From the NCBI GenBank assembly GCA_015075405.1, contig JABTUK010000004.1, forward strand, positions 1,443,395 to 1,507,394: a stretch of 64,000 nt of DNA, read 5' to 3'. Under the pieces are notes generated by a model, which had not been told where the DNA came from, did not search any database, and saw only the letters and a list, made by a program, of their open reading frames with translations. Made by a program: the position numbers and the translations under genes. This DNA comes from Anaerolineales bacterium. GTDB lineage: Bacteria; Chloroflexota; Anaerolineae; 4572-78; J111. Below, one piece after another: positions 32,250 to 40,984 of the stretch; position 1 is the first letter of the stretch, and every line of letters starts with the position of its first letter.

Positions 32250-33623
32250 ATGAAAAACAAACTTTTGAGTGTAGGGATAATTCTAATCTTACCTTTACTC
32301 CTGGCCTTTACCTGGGTTTCTCCCGCTCTGGCCCAGGGGCCAAACGGTGACCAGGTTGTTTTTGGCGAAAATCTAATTTTGAAGGCCGAGGAAGAAATCA
32401 ACGGCGATGTGGTTGTTTTTGGCGGCAATGTGACCATGCCCGCTTCCAGCCAGATTGACGGCGACCTGGTTGTTTTTGGCGGCAATGCCACGATTGATGG
32501 GACTGTCACCGGCGATATTGGCATGATTGGCGGCAATATCAAGCTGGGCAAAACGGCCGTGGTCGAAGGGGATATTGGCATACTCGGCGGTGAGGCCGAA
32601 GTAGCCGAAGGCGCGACGGTGGAAGGGGATGTGCAGAGCCTGAATCGTTTTGGCTTTGGCGAGGGCGAAGGTTTCACCATCCCGCCAATCCCCTCCGCGG
32701 CCCCCGATGCGCCCACGCCGCCGGTTCCGCCGGTAGCGCCTCGCTTTGATAATGATAATGATTTCTCTGACTGGGGCCACGGCATCTTCAGTTTCTTCAA
32801 AAGCGTGGTTGAAGATATAGCCGTCTTGCTTTCACTGGCGGTGATTGGTTGGCTGGTGGCCGCTTTTATGCCGGAACAGATGAAAACTGTCGGCGACACA
32901 TTCACCCGCTCGGCTCCTTTCAGCTTTGGCGTAGGCTTGTTGACCTGGCTCATTGCCGGGGTGGTGGGCGGCGTTTTGGCCATCACCATCTGCCTGGCCT
33001 TTATCCCGATATTGGGTTTTATTCTGCTGGCCATTGCTACCCTGTTTGGCTGGATTGTGGCCGGCCAGGTTATCGGCGAGCGGCTGCTAGTTGCCAGCGG
33101 ACGGCCTTATCCTAACCACGTCGTCTCAACCCTGGTCGGCGTTACCGCGCTGACAACCGTAGCGATTATGCCCATCATCGGCCAGATTCCCTGTATCGGC
33201 GGCCTGTTGAGCCTGTTGGGTGGATTGTTGGGTATCATTGTCTCCCTGACCGGGCTGGGCGCGGTCATCCTGACCCGCTTTGGCACCCAGCCTTATCCGC
33301 CGCCTGCTTTCGCCTTTGCCGGGGGGGGAACTTCTGCGCCATCCCCGGCCGGTGGAAGCAGCCGGCCTCCATCTGACCTGCTTGCGTCGCTGGAACGGCA
33401 GGAAGCCGAATTACGGGCCAGAATTGACGCCGCCCTGGCCGAGGCCGATGCGGCGGCCCAGGAAGCGCCGGCCAGCGAGGAGTCGTCGCCGGAATCTGTC
33501 GAATTTACACCGGCAGACGCCCCTGAAACCGAAGGTGATCCCAGCGCTGAAAAACCTGCTCCGAAGCGCCGCCGGACCAAAAAATCAAACCCGGAGCCAA
33601 CGGATGGAGAACCCACTTTGTAA
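32250..33623 (+). CDS. Bactofilin-like beta-repeat membrane protein
   Basis: 457 residues from ATG 32250 (GGAGA upstream). Signal peptide ending ALA-Q (~residue 30). Residues ~45-140 are short repeats of the type GDVVVFGGNVTM, GDLVVFGGNATI and GDIGMIGGNIKL, as in polymer-forming bactofilins. Three to four membrane helices (~195-340) follow, and a charged Ala/Glu-rich tail ends in a basic PKRRRTKKS. Bactofilins are normally cytoplasmic; here the repeat would be outside. Likely part of the sigma/anti-sigma regulon, as it follows it directly. Envelope scaffolding is the probable role. Confidence 0.72.
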   Translation: MKNKLLSVGIILILPLLLAFTWVSPALAQGPNGDQVVFGENLILKAEEEINGDVVVFGGNVTMPASSQIDGDLVVFGGNATIDGTVTGDIGMIGGNIKLGKTAVVEGDIGILGGEAEVAEGATVEGDVQSLNRFGFGEGEGFTIPPIPSAAPDAPTPPVPPVAPRFDNDNDFSDWGHGIFSFFKSVVEDIAVLLSLAVIGWLVAAFMPEQMKTVGDTFTRSAPFSFGVGLLTWLIAGVVGGVLAITICLAFIPILGFILLAIATLFGWIVAGQVIGERLLVASGRPYPNHVVSTLVGVTALTTVAIMPIIGQIPCIGGLLSLLGGLLGIIVSLTGLGAVILTRFGTQPYPPPAFAFAGGGTSAPSPAGGSSRPPSDLLASLERQEAELRARIDAALAEADAAAQEAPASEESSPESVEFTPADAPETEGDPSAEKPAPKRRRTKKSNPEPTDGEPTL

Positions 33624-33975
33624 AATCCTTCTTGGCAAAACAATAAGCCCAACAAAAAGGGGTGAAAAAGCGCGCTTTTTCACCCCTGAGTTGAGCAAAC
33701 TGTTTTTCCAGGCCGTGTGCCTGGCGATGATTTTAGGCTTATTTTTCATCGCCGAGGCAACTTTTTTGTCTAATTATTTAACCCCGCCCCTGCTCAAAAC
33801 CGGTGCTACTGGAGCCATCGTTATTGCCGTACCGCCGTCGCTGGAAAGTATTACCGGCAACGTCGTAGTAACGCTGAGCGCCGGCCAGACCAGGCCCGCT
33901 CTGCGGACGAACTGCATCCCTGATGGCAGCGCCCCCGTTTTGACGATCAATCTTGAACCTGAAACCGGAACATAA
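33604..33975 (+). CDS. Small membrane-anchored protein, hypothetical
   Basis: 123 residues if started at ATG 33604, overlapping the end of the bactofilin-like gene by 20 bp. It has one membrane helix (~residues 37-54) and a short external beta-rich domain. A perfect 28-bp palindrome (33659-33686) lies in its 5' part, so the real start may instead be ATG 33727, leaving an N-terminal signal anchor. Not recognised; kept because the hydrophobic and external parts look like protein. Confidence 0.4.
   Translation: MENPLCKILLGKTISPTKRGEKARFFTPELSKLFFQAVCLAMILGLFFIAEATFLSNYLTPPLLKTGATGAIVIAVPPSLESITGNVVVTLSAGQTRPALRTNCIPDGSAPVLTINLEPETGT
33659..33686. terminator. Perfect 28-bp palindrome
   Basis: GGGGTGAAAAAGCG directly joined to CGCTTTTTCACCCC, no loop. 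It lies 36 bp after the bactofilin-like stop codon. It would form a strong stem, but the bases after it are not a T-run. Terminator or dyad binding site. Confidence 0.45.
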
Positions 33976-34017
33976 GGGCGATAACCGGGCTTACTTGTCG
34001 TCAAGAAACGAGTGAAA

Positions 34018-35595
34018 TTAATTCCGCCTCAATAAATTTCGACTGATTGTCTTGAGTTCATCAATCCTCAAAACGTAAACCAGACCGAGATAAACCAAAC
34101 TGCCAACCCCTACCCCTATTACTCCGCCAAGCCAGCCCGGAGCCGGGGGTAAAAATGGCAGCAGCAGCGCCAGCGCCAGGGCCATACCTGCTGTAGCCAG
34201 GCCCATTTTGGCGACCGCCCCCACCAGCCCCCCTTCGGCCAGCCCGCCCATTTGGGGGCGGAGCAGGGCCAGCAAGGCGATCATCTCCAGCGTTACCGCA
34301 ATGGAGTTGGCCAGAGCCAGCCCGCCGTGCGGCGGCCAGCCCCACCCGGCAAAGAGGCGGAGTAACAACCAACTCAAGCCAATATTGACCGCCATTGCCG
34401 CCACGCCGACGGCGACCGGGGTTTTGGTATTTTTGAGGGCATAAAAAGCGCGGGTGGCAATCTCGACTACGGCGTGGCCGGTCAGCCCCAGGGCAAAAAA
34501 GCTCAAGGCCCAGGCTGTGGCTGTGGTTGCGGCAGGGTCGAATTTGCCCCGCTCCAACAGCAGGCGTACCAGCGGCTCGCTCAATACCAGCAGGCCGGCG
34601 GCGGCGGGTAGGGTTAAAAAGAGCAGGCTGCGCAGGGTCACGGCAAAAATCCGGCGCAGTTCGGCCCATTGCTCGGTGGCGGCCAGGGCAGCCAGAGTAG
34701 GAAAGAGGGCCGTCGCCACCGCCTGGGCGATAATGCCCTGGGGGAGCAGCATGATAATCCAACCGTAATTCAGCGCGGTCAAACTGCCGGCGGTCAGGCC
34801 GGCGGCCAGCACCGCGTTGACCACAAAGTTCAACTGCACCGCGGCCAGTCCCAACACCCGCGGCCCCATCAGCCGGGCGACTTCGCGCAGGCTGGGGTCG
34901 CGCCAGGCCAGGACGGGTTGGTAGCGCAGCCGCTCGCCGGAGAGCAGGCCGGGCAACTGCACCAGCAAATGGCTGGCCGCGCCGGCCACCACTCCCGCCG
35001 CCAGGCCGCGCACGCCCCACAGCGGGCCGAGCAGCCATGCGCTCAGAATAATGGCCAGGTTGTAAATCACCGGGGCCAGGGCCGGCAGAAAAAAGTGCTG
35101 GTGGGCGTTGAGAATGCCCATAACCACCCCACTGACCCCAAAAATGACGGTCGAGATGAGCATCCAGCGCATCAACTCGACGGTCAGGGTTTGTTGGGCC
35201 GGGGAAAAGTCGGCAAAAAAGCGTTGGACAATCCAGGGGGCAAATAGGGCGGCCAGCCCGCCCAGGCCGGTCAAAAAGAGGGCAACCCAATTGATGACCG
35301 CTGAGGCCAGCCGCCACGCGCCGGGCAAGTCCTCGCGGGCCAGATAGCCGGTAAAAATAGGGATAAAGGCCGAGCCGAGTGCTCCGCCCGCGACCACGTA
35401 AAACAGAAAATCGGGCAGGCGAAAGGCGGCCAGGTAGGCGTCCATCTCGGCGCTGGTCCCGAATTGGCGGGCAATGACCACCTCGCGCAGTAGCCCCAAG
35501 GCCCGGCTGGCCAAAAACAAGACCATCACCAGCGAGGCTGCGCGGGCAAGGCGATGGGTGGTGGCTGCGGTTCGGGTTGTTTCGAGTTGGTTCAA
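34018..35595 (-). CDS. murJ: Lipid II flippase MurJ (MviN)
   Basis: 525 residues, fourteen predicted membrane helices, MOP-superfamily flippase that moves lipid II across the membrane. The N-terminal signature SRALGLLREVVIARQFGTSAEMDAYLAAFRLPDFLF is strongly diagnostic (given here in parts: SRALGLLREV, AFRLPDFLF). GGALGSAFIPIF follows. It starts at ATG 35595. Monocistronic; its promoter region is taken by a short CACAATTCACC repeat. Confidence 0.93.
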   Translation of the reverse strand: MNQLETTRTAATTHRLARAASLVMVLFLASRALGLLREVVIARQFGTSAEMDAYLAAFRLPDFLFYVVAGGALGSAFIPIFTGYLAREDLPGAWRLASAVINWVALFLTGLGGLAALFAPWIVQRFFADFSPAQQTLTVELMRWMLISTVIFGVSGVVMGILNAHQHFFLPALAPVIYNLAIILSAWLLGPLWGVRGLAAGVVAGAASHLLVQLPGLLSGERLRYQPVLAWRDPSLREVARLMGPRVLGLAAVQLNFVVNAVLAAGLTAGSLTALNYGWIIMLLPQGIIAQAVATALFPTLAALAATEQWAELRRIFAVTLRSLLFLTLPAAAGLLVLSEPLVRLLLERGKFDPAATTATAWALSFFALGLTGHAVVEIATRAFYALKNTKTPVAVGVAAMAVNIGLSWLLLRLFAGWGWPPHGGLALANSIAVTLEMIALLALLRPQMGGLAEGGLVGAVAKMGLATAGMALALALLLPFLPPAPGWLGGVIGVGVGSLVYLGLVYVLRIDELKTISRNLLRRN

Positions 35596-35700
35596 GGTTT
35601 ATGGCTCGCCATCAAACATCCGTCGTACTTCTTCGCTAGAGAACCTACCTTCTACTTCATCTCTTTGACGCGGACGCTATTCACAATTCACCATTCACAA

Positions 35701-36702
35701 TTACTCCAGCGCCTGCCGCAATTCCGCAATAAACTGCTCAATCTCGCCCCAGTAGACTTCAAACTTGGCCTCGCGGCGCAGGTACTCTTGCAGGTATTGT
35801 CTTTCGGCTTCATTGGGGGCCAGTTGAATGGAGACGCTGGTGTGCTGCAACGGCCGGGGTTTGATCAGTCCCCAAAAAAGCACTTTGAATTCCCAACTGG
35901 GCAGTTTATAGCCCAATAAAATCAACGACGAGTCGGCCATGGCCTGGCGTACTCGCCGGGGAATGGGGTCGGTGCCGCGGCCCATCTCTTGAGAAATAGC
36001 TACCAGAAACTCCAGGTAATCGTTTTCGGTCAAAACTAACGACTCGGGGTAAGCGTCGAAGCCGTGCAGATGATAGACCAACGGCGCTTCTTTGCTGGGC
36101 TGATAATCGCTCTCAAAAACAGAAGGGACGCTTTCCAGGCCCTTGTGCCAGCGGCAGATTTCGGTGCGCGGTTCTTTGCCGGCCCGTTTCAGCGCCACCT
36201 CGATAAAATCGTGATAGCTGGTGGTCAGGTAGATGGGCAGGGGAAATTCGGCCAGGTTGAGGAGCGGATTGGCCGGGCCATCGTCAAAGCGAGGATATCC
36301 CAATCGGCCCGAAAAATTGGAGAAGGTCACATCGTCAAAAGCTTCTTCGATTTCGGCCAGGGTTTCCTCGGATGCGCCCGCCGCCTCGGCCAGGTCAAAC
36401 AGACGATTTTTGATAAAATTGATGTAGTCCATTTTGAGCGCCCAGGCATCGGTGATACTTTCGTCGGTGATGCCTTTGAATTGGGTGATTTGAGGCAAAT
36501 CAGGTTTATCAGGTAGGGGGTATTGGATGTAGTCGGCGTAAGCGGCAACGAGAGAGGTATGCCCGTCCAAAACCAGGTTGTGGTCAACGCTGTGGCTGAT
36601 AACCGGCACCACTTTGCCGGCCCGGATGCGGTCTACAATGGTCTGCTGCCAGGTAACCGCTTCCTTTCTTTCGACATCTCCGCTGATTTTTATTCTGGGC
36701 AT
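35701..36702 (-). CDS. SIR2-like domain protein with altered NAD-site residues
   Basis: 333 residues, SIR2_2-like. Family features are IYLTTSYHDFIEVAL, YHLHGFDAYPESLVLTENDY and LILLGYKLPSWEFKVL. In active SIR2 folds the first glycine-rich loop reads GAG; here the matching strand is VVPVISHSVDHN. The usual TTNYDxLIE reads TTSYHDFIE, so the key Asn is Ser. The LHG histidine remains. It may bind nucleotide without classical NADase chemistry, or use a changed site. Such proteins occur in defence systems, but no partner is adjacent; an RHS remnant lies upstream. ATG 36702 follows GGAGGA. Confidence 0.78.
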   Translation of the reverse strand: MPRIKISGDVERKEAVTWQQTIVDRIRAGKVVPVISHSVDHNLVLDGHTSLVAAYADYIQYPLPDKPDLPQITQFKGITDESITDAWALKMDYINFIKNRLFDLAEAAGASEETLAEIEEAFDDVTFSNFSGRLGYPRFDDGPANPLLNLAEFPLPIYLTTSYHDFIEVALKRAGKEPRTEICRWHKGLESVPSVFESDYQPSKEAPLVYHLHGFDAYPESLVLTENDYLEFLVAISQEMGRGTDPIPRRVRQAMADSSLILLGYKLPSWEFKVLFWGLIKPRPLQHTSVSIQLAPNEAERQYLQEYLRREAKFEVYWGEIEQFIAELRQALE

Positions 36703-36737
36703 GGCCACAATCCTCCGCTGAAGAGAGTAATCAGTTG

Positions 36738-37253
36738 TCAGTAATCAGAAAAATGAAAAACCTCTGCAACTCTGTGGTGAAAATCGGTTAAAATAAACGT
36801 CATACCACCCACATCAAGGATAAAGTGAGTCGTCAACGCTTCTACTGTCTGTCCCACCCGGTCGCCAACACCATTATAAATGGGTTGAAGGGTGGTCGTC
36901 AATTGTTGGGCTGAGACCAGGCGATTGGCGGCATCAAAGGTATTGGTCATCGCCCCGGCCCTTAACAAGTTATCATTGGCATCGAAGCTATAGCTCTGTC
37001 CGTTGACCACTTCCAGCCGGTTGGTATTGTCGTAATTGTAGCCAAATTGGCCGTTGTTCCAATTATTGCCCAGCGCATCATAAGTAATGTGCCGGGTTTG
37101 ATTCTCGGCATTGGTGCTCGCCACCAAGCGGTAAAGCGAGTCATAGGCAAAGGTGGTTTTGTGACCGCTTGCGTCGGTGACGCTGAGCCGGTTGCCGGCG
37201 GCATCGTAACTGACGCTGGTTTTAACGTTGGTACTGCTGTTCTTGAGACTCAA
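36738..37253 (-). pseudogene. RHS/YD-repeat protein remnant
   Basis: 171 residues of YD-repeat sequence (VSYDAAGNRLSVTDASG, FAYDSLYRLVASTNAENQTR, FDANDNLLRAG, FDAANRLVSAQQ). Real RHS proteins run to a thousand residues or more, with an N-terminal export part and a core-ending RHS motif. Here an in-frame stop precedes the first codon and the 3' end is short, so it is a fragment. It begins next to ~680 bp of non-coding repeats, which suggests a deletion or insertion removed the rest. Confidence 0.75.
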
Positions 37254-37523
37254 CTACCGTTAAGTCTCTTGCATTTCCCCTCAGAAACAGCAGGCCGGGC
37301 AGCCAAACCGACGCTTCTTCTCTTTGCCACCGCCTTGAAATGAAAGGGATCTCCCCCTGCGAAAATGGACAGACCCCAATTGGTTGAGCGCCCTTCTGGC
37401 GGAAGGAGGCGAAGTTAAGATGAACTATCGCTGAAATTTTTGCTTTTGGCGTTTTGATTTTTCGTATAGTATCAGAGTCTCAAACTATAAGATATTACCG
37501 TTAATTTCTTATCCGATTTAGGG

Positions 37524-37647
37524 CAGTCTCACTAACTTCAATCAAATCAGGAAGTTTAGACCAGTCTCATTAAGTTCGTTTAGAGTAGTCTCACTCATTT
37601 CGATCACCAGTCTCACTAACTTCGGTCACAGTCTCACTAACTTCGAT
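37524..37647. repeat. Five directly repeated CAGTCTCACTAACTTCG motifs
   Basis: 19-bp units start at 37524, 37562, 37586, 37608 and 37629. Consensus is CAGTCTCACTAACTTCGAT with 0-5 changes. Spacing falls from 38 to 21-24 bp. The array ends a few bases before GTGTAC. Such clustered direct sites are typical of transposase-binding ends or iteron-like protein sites. No transposase gene is next to it. Confidence 0.7.
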
Positions 37648-37699
37648 TTCCTACAAGTGTACACCTGGAGAGAAGTTTGACAACCTTTTTCTCTTTGGA

Positions 37700-37731
37700 T
37701 ATTATACGTCGTATAATACCAGTTATACGAC
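37700..37731. promoter_or_regulatory. TTATACG palindrome with third half-site
   Basis: TATTATACG-T-CGTATAATA (37700-37718) is a perfect 9+1+9 dyad, followed by GTTATACGAC (37722-37731). It looks like an operator for a dimeric regulator with an extra half-site. The remainder of 37254-37934 has no supported gene. Confidence 0.5.
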
Positions 37732-37934
37732 ATATTAAAGCCTCAAAACCTCTTGAGCATTGCGCACATCTGACGATCGGGGCAGTACTAAGCCAATCGA
37801 GCTACTGAAAAATAGCTCTAATTCAAAACCAATATCACTCAATTTAGTATAGTCCTGAGTTGAGAAACCCGATATTATGGAGGAGAGAAAACGCTACAAA
37901 AGGCGGTTCATCAATATCTAAAAGGAGATAAAAA

Positions 37935-38545
37935 ATGAAAACAGTTGTTGGTTTATTCCGAGATACTTATGATGCCGATCGGGCGGTTAATGCTTTAAGA
38001 GATGCTGGTTTTACAAACGCGGATTTTAGCATCCTGGCTCAGGAGACGGTGCTTGACCGGGACAATATCAGTGAAACTTACACCGATCGAACCGGTGATG
38101 TCGGTCCGGCTGAAGGCGCTGGTGTGGGTGCTGCGGGCGGGGCTGTTGTTGGGGGCTGACCGGTCTGTTGATGGGTATCGGCGCTCTGGCGATCCCTGGG
38201 ATTGGTCCGGCTATTGCTGTTGGTAGTCTGGCTACAGCTCTCACCTCAGCCGCTGCCGGGGCTACGGTGGGAGCCGTGACCGGAGCCGTGACTGGTGGGG
38301 TTGTGGCGGCGTTAGTTGATCTGGGTATTCCCGAAGAAGACGCCCACTTTTACGCCGAAGGGGTAAAACGGGGTGGAGTACTGGTAACGGTTAGCGCGGA
38401 TGTCATCCGCGCCGCTACCGCCGAAGCAATCATGCGCAATTCTGACGCGGTCGAAGTAGATGCCCACCGTGAAAACTGGCGCAGCCAGGGCTGGAATGAT
38501 CGCTTTGACGAGACCACCACGCCCTCTTCTTACTCTCGTTTTTAA
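37935..38545 (+). pseudogene. Frameshifted general-stress (YflT/DUF1269-like) glycine-zipper protein
   Basis: Two frames form one protein. The first (37935-38159) begins KTVVGLFRDTYDADRAVNAL, a domain of the general stress protein 17M/YflT kind, and stops at TGA just after GAAGGAVVGG. Shifting by one base in the run GGGGG (38151-38155) restores LTGLLMGIGALAIPGIGPAIAVG, a Gly/Ala zipper, to the end at 38545, where VLVTVSAD and AVEVDAHRENWRS follow. The combined length of ~200 residues fits the family. A one-base deletion in a homopolymer could be a real mutation or a sequencing error. AAAGGAG precedes the ATG. A good terminator follows. Confidence 0.75.
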
Positions 38546-38577
38546 GGCGGGATAAAACAACTTTTTGAACTCTATCT

Positions 38578-38609
38578 AAAAACTCCCCGGTGTTTTGCCG
38601 GGGAGTTTT
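38578..38609. terminator. Bidirectional intrinsic terminator
   Basis: AAAACTCCCCGG, loop TGTTTTG, CCGGGGAGTTTT: an 11-12 bp GC-rich stem flanked by A-run and T-run. It lies between the convergent stress-protein and E2 genes and serves both. Confidence 0.85.
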
Positions 38610-38614
38610 CTTTA

Positions 38615-39865
38615 CTAAATCAATTCCAGCCAGAGCAGATTGGGATCAGCCAGCAGCATTTTTAGCCGGTTGAGGAAACTACCGGCTGTAGCCCCGTCAA
38701 TCAAGCGATGATCAAAACTAAGGGCCAGAGGCAGCATAGCTCGTGCGACAATTTGACCCTCTCGCACCACCGGCTTTTCTTCAATCCGGCCGCAGCCAAG
38801 AATAGCCACCTCTGGCGGGTTAATAATGGGGGTTCCCTGTTGCGCCCCAAAACTGCCAAAGTTGGTAATGGTAAAGGTGCTGCCCGACAATTCGGCCAGA
38901 CTCAATGCGCGCTGGCGGGCGGCTTCGGTCAGGCGGCTCAATTCTCCGGCCAATTGTAACAAATTCTGCTGGTCCGCATGCCGGATGACCGGCACCAGCA
39001 GCCCTTCTGGTACCGCTGTAGCCACACCGATATGGTAGTAACGGCGCAATAAAATCTTTTGATTAGCCATATCCAAACTGGCGTTGAAATAGGGAAATTC
39101 CTTTAATGTCTGGATGGTTGCTTTGATGATAAAGGGCAAATAGGTCAGCCGGACGCCCCGCCGCTCTGCTTCCGGCTGGAGATGGCGGCGCAAGGCAATC
39201 AGGTTGGTTACGTCCACCTCGTCGAAGGTGGTGACGTGGGGTATCTGCCAGGCTTGCTCCATCCGCTCGGCGATGCGCCGGCGCAGCCCATGCAGCGCTT
39301 CCTCCTCAACCGTTTCCTGGTCCGGTTGCGGTCGAATCGGGGCAGTCGGTAATGTCGTCGGGGTCGTCGCCCTTTCTGATCCTTTGCCATTTTCTGGTGA
39401 GGGTGCAGGTTGGGTTATTTCTTGGGGCGGCGTTTGAGGCTGTTCCGCGGCCTTCCGCACATCGCTGGGCAGAACCCGCCCGGCCGGCCCGGACCCGGCC
39501 ACCTGGGTCAGGTCAATCCCCAACTCCAGGGCCAGTTTGCGCACGGCGGGAGCGGCCAGCACTCGCTGGGGCGAGCCAGTCGGGGTGGACACGGCGGTGT
39601 GCGCAACCGTTTTTGGTTTCTCTGTTGCTCCTTCCGCCTCAATCACCACCAGTACCTGGCCGACGGTGACTACCTGGCCCGGTTCAGCTCGAATTTCGGC
39701 AATCGTCCCGCTGACCGGCGATGGTATCTCTACCACCGCCTTATCGGTTTGAATCTCCAAAATCGGCTGATCTCTTTTGACCGTATCCCCGGCCTTGACC
39801 AACCAGGCCAAAATCTCAGCCTCATGAATCCCCTCGCCCACATCGGGTAATTTGAATTCGTACAC
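38615..39865 (-). CDS. pdhC: 2-oxoacid dehydrogenase E2 (dihydrolipoamide acyltransferase)
   Basis: 416 residues. One lipoyl domain carries lipoyl-Lys42 in EIQTDKAVVEIPSP. A Pro/Thr linker leads to the peripheral subunit-binding domain (~118-150, AAPAVRKLALELGIDLTQVAGSG). The catalytic domain ends with SFDHRLIDGATAG, containing the His and Asp of HxxxDG. It transfers the acyl group from E1 to CoA. Last gene of an E1 alpha-E1 beta-E2 operon; no E3 is present. Pyruvate or branched-chain 2-oxoacids are both possible, so the symbol is provisional. Confidence 0.92.
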   Translation of the reverse strand: MYEFKLPDVGEGIHEAEILAWLVKAGDTVKRDQPILEIQTDKAVVEIPSPVSGTIAEIRAEPGQVVTVGQVLVVIEAEGATEKPKTVAHTAVSTPTGSPQRVLAAPAVRKLALELGIDLTQVAGSGPAGRVLPSDVRKAAEQPQTPPQEITQPAPSPENGKGSERATTPTTLPTAPIRPQPDQETVEEEALHGLRRRIAERMEQAWQIPHVTTFDEVDVTNLIALRRHLQPEAERRGVRLTYLPFIIKATIQTLKEFPYFNASLDMANQKILLRRYYHIGVATAVPEGLLVPVIRHADQQNLLQLAGELSRLTEAARQRALSLAELSGSTFTITNFGSFGAQQGTPIINPPEVAILGCGRIEEKPVVREGQIVARAMLPLALSFDHRLIDGATAGSFLNRLKMLLADPNLLWLELI

Positions 39866-39880
39866 AGCAGCACCTCAAAA

Positions 39881-39968
39881 ATTGCGAATTGTCAATAGTC
39901 AATTGTGAATTGTGAATGAGGTAGAGTCAATTAACAATTAGTCATTCACAACTCACTATTCACAATTG
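39881..39968. repeat. Simple-unit hairpin, CAATTGTGAATTG class
   Basis: ATTGCGAATTGTCAATAGTC and onward, paired with GTCATTCACAACTCACTATT and onward. It separates the E1 beta and E2 genes. Other copies are at 58953-59022 and, as a half, at 35680-35702. Confidence 0.75.
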
Positions 39969-39969
39969 C

Positions 39970-40950
39970 CTACGGTTCCAAAGTTCGGCGGATGGCCTTG
40001 ACCACTCGTGCCGGGGAAGGCAGCAAGAGGTCTTCAACCATCGGCACAGGATAGGCGGTATCGGGGCTGGTCACGCGCTCGATGGGCTTGAGTAGGGAGT
40101 ATAAACAACGCTCGCTGATTACTGCGCTCACCTCGGCCCCCACACCGCCGGTTCGCGCCGCTTCATGCACAATCACAGCCCGGCCGGTTTTGTTGACCGA
40201 AGCAACAATCGTCTCCTCATCCATCGGCGCAATCGTCCGCAGGTCAATTACCTCAACTGTTGCCCCGTCGGCCTGTTCGACTTGAGCCGCCGCTTCCAGC
40301 GCCACCCCAACCATCGCCCCGTAAGCTATCACGCTCACATCCTGGCCTTCCCGTACCACCGCCGCCTGGCCCAGCGGCACGGTATAGCGTTCGGGCGGCG
40401 TCTCCTGGCGGAAGGAGCGATAGAGTTTCATATGTTCCAGAAACAGCACCGGGTCGGGGTCGGCAATGGCGGCGTGCAGCAAGCCCTTGGCATCGTAGGG
40501 ATTGGATGGAATGACCACCTTTAGCCCCTGGACGTGCATATAAAACGCTTCGACATTATCGGAGTGGAGTTCCGGCGTGCGTACTCCGCCGCCAAATGGA
40601 GCGCGGACCACCAAGGGTACATTGAACGTGCCGCCGGAGCGCGTCCGCAAGCGAGCCGCCTGCGAAGCAAGCTGATTAAACGCCAGGTAGCTAAAACCGG
40701 CAAATTGCAACTCGGCCACGGGATGCAAGCCATACAGGGCCATACCGATAGCTGTTCCAACAATGCCCGCCTCAGAGAGAGGCGTATCGAAAACCCGATT
40801 CTCCCCAAAACGAGCCTGTAAGCCATCCGTTACACGAAAAACTCCCCCGTTCTTGCCCACATCTATGCCAAAAACCAGCAAACGCGAGTCCTGTTCCAAT
40901 TCTAAAGCCAGCGTATTGTTGATAGCTTGAGCCATCGTCCAGTTTGACAT
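39970..40950 (-). CDS. pdhB: 2-oxoacid dehydrogenase E1 beta subunit
   Basis: 326 residues, full family length. Landmarks are the transketolase-type pyrimidine-binding region (DTPLSEAGIVGTAIGMALYG, FAGFSYLAFNQLASQAARLR) and the C-terminal domain (VEVIDLRTIAPMDEETI). It forms the alpha2beta2 E1 with the upstream gene product, which decarboxylates a 2-oxoacid with thiamine diphosphate. ATG 40950 has AAGGGGGG upstream; the frame to 41100 is an extension into the preceding gene and is rejected. Confidence 0.93.
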   Translation of the reverse strand: MSNWTMAQAINNTLALELEQDSRLLVFGIDVGKNGGVFRVTDGLQARFGENRVFDTPLSEAGIVGTAIGMALYGLHPVAELQFAGFSYLAFNQLASQAARLRTRSGGTFNVPLVVRAPFGGGVRTPELHSDNVEAFYMHVQGLKVVIPSNPYDAKGLLHAAIADPDPVLFLEHMKLYRSFRQETPPERYTVPLGQAAVVREGQDVSVIAYGAMVGVALEAAAQVEQADGATVEVIDLRTIAPMDEETIVASVNKTGRAVIVHEAARTGGVGAEVSAVISERCLYSLLKPIERVTSPDTAYPVPMVEDLLLPSPARVVKAIRRTLEP

Positions 40951-40984
40951 GATTACCCCCCTTTTTACTTGAGAGACCAATCTC

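Noticed and set aside
33280..33603. Extended upstream reading of the 33604 gene
   Set aside because: It overlaps the bactofilin-like coding region in another frame, is rich in Arg/Pro and lacks a start signal.
34061..35317. 418-residue second frame inside murJ
   Set aside because: Same strand, Arg/Gly/Ala/Pro-rich, no domain; murJ fully explains the sequence.
37524..37647. CRISPR array
   Set aside because: Five units only, 21-38 bp apart with uneven spacing, degenerate, and no cas genes in the window.
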